Below, piece by piece: positions 1 to 7,050 of a stretch of DNA of 33,663 nt (positions within the stretch are counted from its first letter, which is position 1; the number at the start of each line of letters is the position of its first letter). This stretch comes from an uncultured Methanobrevibacter sp. Lineage in GTDB: Archaea > Methanobacteriota > Methanobacteria > Methanobacteriales > Methanobacteriaceae. The notes under the pieces are model-generated. The model had not been told where the DNA came from. It worked only from the letters and a program-made list of their open reading frames with translations, and made no database searches. The translations under genes were made by a program, and so were the position numbers. The DNA is taken from contig NZ_CAMVTE010000025.1 in assembly GCF_947170395.1 (NCBI RefSeq), positions 1-33,663 of the forward strand, in the 5' to 3' direction.

Positions 1-1
1 A

Positions 2-304
2 TACATCCTAGCAGACAGAGCATACGACACAGAACCCATCAGAAAATGCATAAACAAAGAAGCAAAAGCACAAGATCAAATACCCCTAAAAACACGAGCA
101 AAAACAGGACATTATCGACTAAAAAGCAAAAATACATTCAAACAAGAAATCTACTCAAGAAGAAACAATGTAGAATCAATATTTAGTGTAATAAAAAGAA
201 TATTCAACGGAACAAATAGAAGCAGAAGCCTACAATTATCAAATAAAGAAACAAAACTCAAAAATACAATCTACAACATTTATCGATCAACTCAAATTCA
301 ATAA
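2..304 (+). CDS. IS5/IS4-type DDE transposase, C-terminal part (cut by window edge)
   Basis: The reading frame is open from the first bases and stops at 302-304, giving about 100 residues. The piece reads ADRAYD near the start and RNNVESIFSVIKR further on. This matches the second Asp region and the catalytic Glu helix (R..NVE..F...K) of DDE transposases of the IS5/IS4 type (DDE_Tnp_1). The N-terminal part lies outside the window, so I cannot tell whether the whole gene is intact. The residues seen look undamaged. An IS630-type element starts only 40 bp downstream, so two different insertion sequences sit side by side here. The right inverted end of this element should lie in 305-344, but without the left end I cannot define it. 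Confidence 0.75.
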   Translation, partial: YILADRAYDTEPIRKCINKEAKAQDQIPLKTRAKTGHYRLKSKNTFKQEIYSRRNNVESIFSVIKRIFNGTNRSRSLQLSNKETKLKNTIYNIYRSTQIQ

Positions 305-344
305 AAATGAGGATTTCTACAAAGCCTATATAATATTAAGTAAA

Positions 345-371
345 TATAGTTTTTCTCGAAAAGTTTATACC
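345..371 (+). repeat. Left terminal inverted repeat of the IS630-type element
   Basis: This 27-nt sequence is the reverse complement of 1691-1717 except at two positions (14th and 26th). It begins TATAGTTTTTCTC. It ends two bases before the transposase ATG at 374, so promoter and ribosome-binding signals must overlap the repeat. Confidence 0.85.
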
Positions 372-373
372 AT

Positions 374-1705
374 ATGACAGACAAAGTTATATTCATGGTT
401 GAACGAAATAAAAAGATTGTGGATCATCTTGAATTAGATGAAATTAAATCCGTAATGAAAGAATATAAAGATTCTTATGACATGTATCGAAAATTACTAG
501 TTATAAGCATGGTATATCAGGGTGAAACGATTTCTAAAGCTTCTGATTATGTTCATACGAGTAGAAAAACTGGTGAACGTTGGGTGAAAAATTACAATGA
601 AAAAGGATTAGAAGGATTATATTCTAATTATCACAATTGTGGGCGAAAAGCTAAATTAACAAACGAACAATTGGCTGAATTAAGAGAAATAATAACTTCT
701 GGTGAGGAATCATATTCTATTGATGATGTTCAAAGAATAATTAAAGACACTTTTGGCGTGAATCATGATTATAAAACCGTTTGGACAATTGTCCGCAAAA
801 AACTTGATTTAAATTATGGAAAACCCTTCATAAAATACTCAACACGTCCAGAAGATGCTGAAGAACACTTAAAAAAAACTTAGAAAACATAGATCTTCAA
901 CAGGAATTTTTGGCAATATTGGATGAAACAGCTTGCCAAAACACTCCAAATACTTCAAGAGTTCTTTATGAATCCGGAAGCAAAAATGTAATTACTAAAA
1001 TTCCAGATAGGATTAAAATAAATATGATTGGATTTCAATCAATAAATTGCAAATCATACGTTGAAGCAACAAAAAAAATCAAATGCATATACCTTTTTAA
1101 TATCTTTGTGTAACTTTCGAATTTTGAATTCTGAGAATGAAGAATGTTGTAAACTAATTAATGAAGCAATAAATCATCCAAATTTATCTGAAAAAAATAT
1201 AAAAAAAGAAATATCAAAAAATTTGTCCTCAGAGTATGATTTAATCAATAAAATCAATGATAAATTATATGATGACAATTCCAAGGAAAAATCAATCAAT
1301 TCAATCCGCAGAATCTGCAATAAAGAAGACCCCAATAACAAAGCAAAAATCGAAAGAAGAACAAGAATCAATATCAATAAAAACTTAGAAAACCCAAAAA
1401 TAAAAGAGTTAACAAACAAAGAAAAAAGAATAAACATAGTTTTAGACAATGCAAGAATACAAACAGCAAAAATGATTGAAAAAGCAGCAGAAATACTAAA
1501 TATAAACTTAATATTTTTAAGACCATATTGTCCAGATTTAAGTCCAATTGAAGATGTGTGGAGAGTAATTAAAAAAACAACCTATAAAACCAAATATAAT
1601 TCTGCAAATGAATTAATAAACCTTTTTAAAGATAAATATTATGAAATTATTGAATCAAAATCATTTTATGAAAATTGGCTAGACCAAAATGATATAAACT
1701 TTTAG
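374..1705 (+). pseudogene. IS630-family transposase, frameshifted at two poly-A runs
   Basis: Three overlapping reading frames together make one IS630 transposase. 374-883 encodes the N-terminal helix-turn-helix region (helices around SKASDYVHTSRKTGERWV) and a second winged-helix segment. About 866-1075 continues in the -1 frame with ILDETACQN, the first catalytic Asp. About 1066-1705 returns to the first frame with VLDNARIQT and the SPIEDVW motif carrying the catalytic Glu. The first shift lies in an 8-A run at 871-878, where 9 would keep the frame. The second lies in an 8-A run at 1071-1078, where 7 would keep it. The family normally reads DNA(R/S)IHT; here Gln replaces His. Explanations are decay, homopolymer sequencing error, or less likely two programmed frameshifts. 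Confidence 0.8.
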
Positions 1706-1717
1706 AGAAAAACTATA
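1691..1717 (+). repeat. Right terminal inverted repeat of the IS630-type element
   Basis: This is the partner of 345-371, matching at 25 of 27 positions in inverted orientation and ending in ACTATA. It overlaps the last codons of the transposase, whose stop is at 1703-1705. Confidence 0.85.
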
Positions 1718-1991
1718 ATTAATTAATATTTATATTATTACATCTATTAAATCTTACCAAAATCTAAAATAAGTTCAATATAAAAATCATTCGATTTTAA
1801 TGAAACAAATATTTACCTCAGAGTGCAAAAATCGCATATTTTTGTTAAATTGACCTGACATCAAACTATTGTGCTCCAAACCAACAAAAAAGATATATAA
1901 AACCGAAAATAAACTAACAGTGTAGAGATTAATCCTAATCTTTACAATACATGCAGAAAAGTACAATTAGTTTTTGAGTAGTAAAATTGGC

Positions 1992-2014
1992 GCATAAGGC
2001 CACGGGCCTTATGC
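1992..2014. promoter_or_regulatory. Palindrome next to the TATA box; candidate MarR operator
   Basis: GCATAAGGCC at 1992-2001 and GGCCTTATGC at 2005-2014 are perfect inverted repeats around a 3-nt centre (ACG). The palindrome lies directly upstream of the TATA-like tract, where the BRE and TFB would bind. That is a typical place for an archaeal repressor. The operon ends in a MarR-type regulator, and MarR dimers bind palindromes of about this size, so autoregulation is plausible. It does not look like a terminator because no T-run follows immediately. Confidence 0.5.
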
Positions 2015-2031
2015 TTATATATTTATATATC
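2015..2031 (+). promoter_or_regulatory. Archaeal TATA box of the ABC exporter operon
   Basis: The tract TTATATATTTATATAT lies about 50 bp upstream of the ATG at 2077. The expected start of transcription, about 25 bp downstream, falls near 2046-2050, on the first GGTACCTAT box. This fits a leader of about 30 nt. Confidence 0.6.
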
Positions 2032-2045
2032 ATAAAAATCTAAAA

Positions 2046-2078
2046 GGTACCTATAACAAATTATTTAGGGGTACCTAT
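2046..2078 (+). promoter_or_regulatory. Paired GGTACCTAT boxes at transcription and translation start
   Basis: The 9-mer GGTACCTAT occurs at 2046-2054 and again at 2070-2078, 24 bp apart. Its core GGTACC is palindromic. The first copy overlaps the predicted transcription start. The second covers the ribosome-binding site (AGGGG) and the first bases of the start codon. Either copy could be an operator or an RNA-level control site. The match could also partly reflect ribosome-binding-site sequence. Confidence 0.35.
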
Positions 2079-3786
2079 GAGAAATTTATTCAAACCATTG
2101 AAAAACAAAATTCCGCAGATAGTGCTTATCGTATTCTTTCTGATAATACAGGCATACACAAATCTGACATTACCATCATACACGGCGGATATTGTTAATA
2201 TCGGTATTCAAAATGCAGACATAAACTTCATAATCGATACCGGAATATCCATGCTTTTGATGGTGATTGCATCAGTGATAGCAACCGTTTTCATATCCTA
2301 CCTCTCAAGCAGGGTCTCTTCGGGATATGCAAAGGATTTGAGAAAAATCGTATACAACAAGGTATTGAAATTTTCAAACCATGAGCTCAACGAAATATCA
2401 AGATCATCCCTGATTACCCGTACAACAAACGATATCAACCAGATTCAAAACATACTCGGGGCAATCTTTTCAACACTTCTTTTTGCACCGATAATGGGCG
2501 TGGGAAGTATCATCAGGGCATTTGAACTTGGAACAGACCTGTCATGGATTATTCTTGTAACCTTCATAGCTGTTGCAAGCCTTCTTTTCATCATCATGAC
2601 AAGAGTCATACCATACTTCAAGCTGACCCAGGAAATCATCGACAGGATGAACAGGACAGCAAGGGAAATCCTAATCGGAATTCCAGTCATCAAGGCATTC
2701 GTAAGACAGCCTACCGAAAGGCAAAAGTTCGAAAAAATCAACAGGGAATTTCTGGACGTGAACATTTACGTATACAGAACCATATCAATACTCTTACCTG
2801 CAATGAGCATCATCCTAAATCTTATGATTGTTCTTATCCTCTATTTCGGAGCATTTGATGCCGTCAAAGGTTCAATCCTTACAGGTGACATCATCGCATT
2901 CATCCAATATTCCACCATGATTGTGACATCCTTCATCATGATGGGAGGATTTCTAATCATTCTTCCAAGAATCATGGTTTCAGGAAGACGTGTGGCTGAG
3001 GTGCTCAACACAGAAGTCACAATTACCGACGGAGACATATCCGAAATCGGTAATGTCGAATCACTTGAGTTTAAAAACGTATGCTACAGATATCCTGGAA
3101 GTGAACTGGAAACACTTAAAGACATCAACTTCAGCCTGCATCCCGGAAAGACCACCGCAATCATCGGAGGAACCGGAAGCGGAAAGTCAACAATACTCAA
3201 TCTCATTCCCCGCCTACAGGACCCGACTTCAGGTGAAATCCTTATAAACGGCATCAACATCAGAAATTTCAGGCTTAAAACACTCAGGGACCTGATAAGC
3301 TTTACCCCACAAAAGGCAATTCTCTTCGAGGGAACCGTAAAGTCAAACATGCTGACCGGAAAGGGCGATGCAACAGATGATGAAATCAGAAACGCTCTGG
3401 AAAAGTCCCAGGTCGATTTCATAACATCCCTAGATGATGAGGTATCCCAGGAAGCGTCCAACTTCTCCGGAGGTCAAAAGCAACGCCTTTCCATTGCAAG
3501 GGCAATTATAGGAAAACATAATTTCTATCTTTTTGACGACTGCTTTTCAGCACTTGACATGAACACCGAGGCAAGGGTGAAAAACAATCTTGCCGAGCTT
3601 GGTGAAGATTCATCCATCTTGATTGTATCCCAAAGGATTTCAACAATTAAAGATGCAGATGAGATTCTGGTGATAGACAACGGCGAGATAATTGACAGAG
3701 GCACACATGATGAGTTGAATTCAAACTGTGATATATATCACGAGATTGTAAAATCACAAGTAGACACAATGGAGGTGAGCTTATGA
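2077..3786 (+). CDS. ABC exporter half-transporter (permease-ATPase), degenerate-site subunit
   Basis: This 569-aa protein has a six-helix type-I exporter membrane domain (about 1-310) and a C-terminal ATPase. Motifs are Walker A GGTGSGKST (about 364-372), signature FSGGQKQRLS (about 463-472) and Walker B FYLFDD. The residue after Walker B is Asp instead of the catalytic Glu, and the switch region reads VSQR, with Gln instead of His. This is the pattern of the non-catalytic partner in heterodimeric exporters such as TM287/288. It overlaps the next gene by four bases (ATGA), so the two products probably pair in the cell membrane. The ribosome-binding site is AGGGG before the ATG. The substrate is unknown, perhaps a drug, lipid or peptide; the downstream MarR regulator suggests a toxic compound. 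Confidence 0.93.
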   Translation: MRNLFKPLKNKIPQIVLIVFFLIIQAYTNLTLPSYTADIVNIGIQNADINFIIDTGISMLLMVIASVIATVFISYLSSRVSSGYAKDLRKIVYNKVLKFSNHELNEISRSSLITRTTNDINQIQNILGAIFSTLLFAPIMGVGSIIRAFELGTDLSWIILVTFIAVASLLFIIMTRVIPYFKLTQEIIDRMNRTAREILIGIPVIKAFVRQPTERQKFEKINREFLDVNIYVYRTISILLPAMSIILNLMIVLILYFGAFDAVKGSILTGDIIAFIQYSTMIVTSFIMMGGFLIILPRIMVSGRRVAEVLNTEVTITDGDISEIGNVESLEFKNVCYRYPGSELETLKDINFSLHPGKTTAIIGGTGSGKSTILNLIPRLQDPTSGEILINGINIRNFRLKTLRDLISFTPQKAILFEGTVKSNMLTGKGDATDDEIRNALEKSQVDFITSLDDEVSQEASNFSGGQKQRLSIARAIIGKHNFYLFDDCFSALDMNTEARVKNNLAELGEDSSILIVSQRISTIKDADEILVIDNGEIIDRGTHDELNSNCDIYHEIVKSQVDTMEVSL

Positions 3787-5588
3787 GCCCGCCGCCTGCA
3801 AAAAGAAAACCGCCGGAAAAGGCAACAGACAACAGAAAGGCAATAAAAAATATAATGAGCCTTCTAAAGGATTACAAACTCAAACTGGCAGTAACAGTCA
3901 TCTGTGCAGTAATATCCACATTGTTTAGTGTTATAAGCCCTCTTTTTATCGGAAAGGCAACAACAACGATATTTGAGGGAATAACAAACATAACAAACCA
4001 CACAGGAACACTTGACTTTGAAACACTATTCTGGTGTCTGGGCACCGTGATTGTCCTATACATCATAAGTTCCATATTCATGTACCTTCAAAGCTACTTT
4101 CTGGTGGGAATATCCTCCGAGATAAGCTACAACCTCAGATCAAAGATCATGGACAAGATAACATCACTTGCAATGGACAATGTGGATGAAAACAAAAGGG
4201 GAGACATCCTCTCAAGGCTTACAAACGATGTGGACTCACTTCAGACAGGAATCACACAGGCATTCCTTCAGATGCTGACTGCAATAATAACAATCATCGG
4301 CGTATTTTCAATGATGCTGTATCTCAACGTGTGGATGACACTTGCAACAGTGGTTCTAGTTCCGATTTCATTTGCAATGATAATACTCGTTACCAGATAC
4401 TCACAAAGCTATTTCCTAAAGCAGCTGGTATTTAAGGGAAGTCTGAACGCACAGATTGAAGAGACATTTACAGGCCATGACATAATCCGTGCATTCAACC
4501 AGGAGGAATCATCAATAGAGAAATTCGAAAGCGACAATGAAAACTGGTATGCCCATGAGTGGAAATCACAGTTCTTCTCAAGCCTGAGCGGCCCTGCAAT
4601 GAACTTCATTTCAAACTTCGCATATGTGCTGATAGCAGTCATGGGAGCGGTATTCGTACTTCAAAAGGCAATAGCCGTTGGAGACATCATGGCGTTTTTC
4701 CAATACATTGAAAACTTCACAAGACCAATCCAACAGATAACAAGAGTGATGAACCTTGTGCAGACCGCAATGGCTGCAACTGAAAGGATTTTCGAATTTC
4801 TGGAGTTGGAAGATGAGGAAAATCCATCCTCAAAACAGATTACAGAAGTCACCCAATCAATTACATTTGAAGACGTGAGCTTTTCATACACTCCAAATGA
4901 AAAGGTCATAAACGGCCTCACATTCAACGTCAAAAAGGGTGAAAAAATAGCCATCGTAGGTGAAACCGGTGCCGGAAAGACCACAATCGTAAAGCTGCTC
5001 ATGAGATTCTATGACATCAATAAAGGTTCAATCAAAATAGACGGAGTCGACATCGAGGAGTATGACAAAAACTCACTGAGATCACTTGTCGGAATGGTTC
5101 TTCAGGACTCATGGCTATTTTCAGACACAATAGCCAACAACATCCGCTACGGAAATCTTGAGGCAAGCGACGAGGAAGTCATTGAGGCGGCAAAACACGT
5201 TTATGCAGACAACTTCATAAGACAGCTTCCGGACGGATATGATACAGTGCTCAACGAAGACAGCGACAACATATCCCACGGGCAAAAGCAGCTTCTTACA
5301 ATAGCCAGAACAATACTTTCCAAAAAGGAAATACTGATTCTGGATGAGGCAACCTCTTCAGTGGATACAAGAACAGAAAAGCTGATTCAAAAGGCCATGG
5401 ACAGGCTGATGGAAAACAGAACCAGCTTCATTATTGCCCACAGACTGTCCACAATCAAGAATGCTGACAAGATTCTCGTTATTGAAAACGGGCAAATCAT
5501 AGAGCAGGGAACACATGATGAGCTGTTGGCACAAAGGGGATACTACTACAATACCCTCAACGCACAGAACAGGGAGGCGTTATTTTGA
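3783..5588 (+). CDS. ABC exporter half-transporter (permease-ATPase), catalytic partner
   Basis: This 601-aa protein has the same fold as its upstream neighbour: a membrane domain to about residue 335, then an ATPase. Walker A is GETGAGKTT (about 393-401), Walker B with an intact catalytic Glu is ILILDEATSSVD, and the switch His is intact (IIAHRLSTI). Its signature is degenerate, reading SHGQ instead of SGGQ. So each partner lacks what the other supplies: one full ATPase site and one degraded site in the heterodimer. A perfect GGAGGTGA ribosome-binding site at 3771-3778 lies in the end of the previous gene, and the start ATG overlaps that gene's stop. This coupling favours equal amounts of both chains. 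Confidence 0.93.
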   Translation: MSPPPAKRKPPEKATDNRKAIKNIMSLLKDYKLKLAVTVICAVISTLFSVISPLFIGKATTTIFEGITNITNHTGTLDFETLFWCLGTVIVLYIISSIFMYLQSYFLVGISSEISYNLRSKIMDKITSLAMDNVDENKRGDILSRLTNDVDSLQTGITQAFLQMLTAIITIIGVFSMMLYLNVWMTLATVVLVPISFAMIILVTRYSQSYFLKQLVFKGSLNAQIEETFTGHDIIRAFNQEESSIEKFESDNENWYAHEWKSQFFSSLSGPAMNFISNFAYVLIAVMGAVFVLQKAIAVGDIMAFFQYIENFTRPIQQITRVMNLVQTAMAATERIFEFLELEDEENPSSKQITEVTQSITFEDVSFSYTPNEKVINGLTFNVKKGEKIAIVGETGAGKTTIVKLLMRFYDINKGSIKIDGVDIEEYDKNSLRSLVGMVLQDSWLFSDTIANNIRYGNLEASDEEVIEAAKHVYADNFIRQLPDGYDTVLNEDSDNISHGQKQLLTIARTILSKKEILILDEATSSVDTRTEKLIQKAMDRLMENRTSFIIAHRLSTIKNADKILVIENGQIIEQGTHDELLAQRGYYYNTLNAQNREALF

Positions 5589-6100
5589 ACAATGAATTTC
5601 TTTATCACAAATTGATATTCATCAATGAATCCCTTAAGAAAAGAAATGCCAACAACAAAAACACATCACGAGGCCAGGGAAGAATCCTGGCCATCCTAAA
5701 GCATAGGGAAGGCCTTTCTACCAAGGAACTTTCAGAGATATTGAACATCAAGGTACCATCACTTAATGAAACCCTAAACAAGCTGATAAAAAACGGGTAT
5801 ATTAGGAAAGAGGCTTCAAGTGAAGACAAAAGAGTTCTTCTGATATATCTCACAGACAAGGGCCGTGATGTCAAATTCAAAAAGCCGAAAGACATTGACA
5901 TATTCGACTGTCTGGATGAAAGCCAAAAGGAAATCTTTGACGAATGCCTGAATCTGATTTCAAAAGAACTTCATGAACGTCTGAAAGCCGACAACCCTGA
6001 AAAGTATGCTAAAATGCTTCAAGAGAGAAAGGAAGTGCTGAAAAAGTATTTTGACTGTGACATTACTCAAAGCGAATGGTATAGGTTACTTGAAAAATAA
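5585..6100 (+). CDS. MarR-type winged-helix transcription regulator
   Basis: This 171-aa protein has a winged helix-turn-helix at about residues 28-100. GLSTKELSEILNIKVPSLNE is the helix-turn-helix, and the wing (KEASSEDKRVLLIYLTDKG) is typical of MarR, where DxR contacts DNA. The C-terminal helices from about residue 105 would form the dimer. The start is TTG at 5585, overlapping the upstream TGA, with GGAGG at 5573-5577 correctly spaced; the ATG at 5592 is out of frame. It is the last gene of the exporter operon, so it probably represses that operon and responds to the exported compound. Candidate operators are the palindrome at 1992-2014 and the GGTACCTAT boxes. Confidence 0.85.
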   Translation: MNNEFLYHKLIFINESLKKRNANNKNTSRGQGRILAILKHREGLSTKELSEILNIKVPSLNETLNKLIKNGYIRKEASSEDKRVLLIYLTDKGRDVKFKKPKDIDIFDCLDESQKEIFDECLNLISKELHERLKADNPEKYAKMLQERKEVLKKYFDCDITQSEWYRLLEK

Positions 6101-6136
6101 GAAAATTTAAAAAAAATTGAATGAACTAAAAAATCA
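6101..6136. terminator. A/T-rich convergent gap, possible shared terminator
   Basis: Only 36 bp separate the stops of the convergent regulator and TPR genes. The minus strand reads through two T-rich runs here, the kind of signal used for archaeal termination. No strong stem was seen. Confidence 0.35.
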
Positions 6137-6934
6137 TCAATTTTTTTCCAAACACTTGTCCCACATCACTTTGGATTTTTCATCCAGAGGTTTTATGGAA
6201 TCTGCTTTTTTGAAAAAGCCCTTAGCCTTATCGAACTTGCCCCAATCATAATATGTGTAAGCCTTACCGATCCATACATCGAAATTGGAATCCTCATCAG
6301 TAAATATGGAATTGTATACGTTGATGGCATCATTATACTCGCCGTTCAATCTGTTTGCATTTGCAATGGCTAACCAGGCACGAACATCATCCCTGATTGC
6401 CAGACAGCTGATGAACTCTTCAATTGCACCGTCATAGTTCTCCATGTTGACCAATGCCTGACCCTTAATGTAGTATGCATCGAAATTTCTCTTGTTGACT
6501 GCTATTGCCTTGTCTGCAAGTTCAATTACACGCATATTGGTCTTGAAAAAATCATATTCATCGTAGTGCATTTTGTCAAGCTTTCTTTGAGCTCTCCTTA
6601 CATAATCGGCATCCCTATTGAGATATTCCTGGGTTTGCCTATAAGACTTTTTCAAATCCTCAGGAAGATCATCGCTGCTGATGATGCTTGACTTGAATTT
6701 GGATATGTCATCATAAATATCATCAATCTGATTGATTGTATCCTCGGCAAATTCCTCCAATTCCATATCATCGATTTTGCCTTCCAAATCCAGCTGTTTT
6801 AGAACTTCCCTGCTTTCATCTCTTAAAAAGTCGATTCCATCTGAAATCTGTTGGATTAATGTGGATTCAAAATAGACTTTGTCTGTGCTTCTTCTGTTGA
6901 CTTTAATGTCATCGCCATCATTAGATTTTTTCAT
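6137..6934 (-). CDS. TPR-repeat protein
   Basis: This 265-aa, acidic, probably cytoplasmic protein has no signal peptide or membrane segment. Residues 1-125 are charged and predicted helical, possibly coiled coil. Residues about 133-252 contain three to four tetratricopeptide repeats, recognisable by the YIKGQALVNMENYDGAIEEF pattern and two degenerate copies after it. TPRs bind other proteins, so this is probably an adaptor or assembly factor. Its partner cannot be read from the sequence. The start ATG follows an AGGTGA site. It lies downstream of the adhesin gene but behind a strong terminator, with its own AT-rich promoter region at about 6935-7010, so joint transcription is unlikely. Confidence 0.75.
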   Translation of the reverse strand: MKKSNDGDDIKVNRRSTDKVYFESTLIQQISDGIDFLRDESREVLKQLDLEGKIDDMELEEFAEDTINQIDDIYDDISKFKSSIISSDDLPEDLKKSYRQTQEYLNRDADYVRRAQRKLDKMHYDEYDFFKTNMRVIELADKAIAVNKRNFDAYYIKGQALVNMENYDGAIEEFISCLAIRDDVRAWLAIANANRLNGEYNDAINVYNSIFTDEDSNFDVWIGKAYTYYDWGKFDKAKGFFKKADSIKPLDEKSKVMWDKCLEKN

Positions 6935-7012
6935 GAGCTCACCTGAAAAATTACTTTTGCTAATAAATTAACCTTTTTAAAAATAAATATTTTTCCATTT
7001 GAACTCTAACTC

Positions 7013-7050
7013 TAAAAGAAAAAAAGTTAGTGAGAAATTAAATCTCACTA
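7013..7050 (-). terminator. Terminator of the adhesin gene overlapping its stop codon
   Basis: TAGTGAGA at 7028-7035 and TCTCACTA at 7043-7050 form a perfect 8-bp stem with a 7-nt loop. On the minus strand the stem is followed by a run of T residues (7013-7027). The TAG stop codon of the adhesin gene (7048-7050) is part of the stem. Confidence 0.75.

Larger units (their letters stand above)
345..1717 (+). mobile_element. IS630-type insertion sequence, complete with both ends
   Basis: The element is bounded by 27-nt imperfect terminal inverted repeats at 345-371 and 1691-1717, which match at 25 of 27 positions. Both ends begin with TATAG, and IS630/Tc1 elements insert at TA, so the outer TA is probably the duplicated target. 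The single gene inside encodes an IS630-type transposase but carries two frameshifts (374-1705). The element is about 1.37 kb, a normal size for the family. It may be immobile now, or it could be mobilised in trans by an intact copy. Confidence 0.85.
1718..2076. other. Gene-free stretch between IS element and ABC operon
   Basis: No convincing gene was found in these 359 bp. The first part is AT-rich, with a small hairpin at 1826-1844 (CAAAAAT, 5-nt loop, ATTTTTG). The right part is the control region of the ABC exporter operon: a perfect 10-bp-stem palindrome at 1992-2014, a TATA-like tract at 2015-2031 and two GGTACCTAT boxes. Each is listed separately. Confidence 0.6.

Noticed and set aside
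1174-1449. Minus-strand 91-codon open frame inside the transposase
   Set aside because: It is opposite a real coding region in AT-rich DNA, its hydrophobic composition mirrors Lys/Asn-rich codons, and no start signals were seen.
374-1705. Programmed frameshifting in the IS630 transposase
   Set aside because: Two shifts in opposite directions would be needed, and each is explained by one base gained or lost in a homopolymer. Not fully excluded.
1826-1844. Terminator for the IS element
   Set aside because: The stem is short and AT-only, lies more than 100 bp past the element end, and no T-run follows.
5752-5757. GGTACC inside the MarR gene as a third operator
   Set aside because: The match covers only the 6-bp core, lies within coding sequence and lacks the flanking TAT, so it is probably chance.
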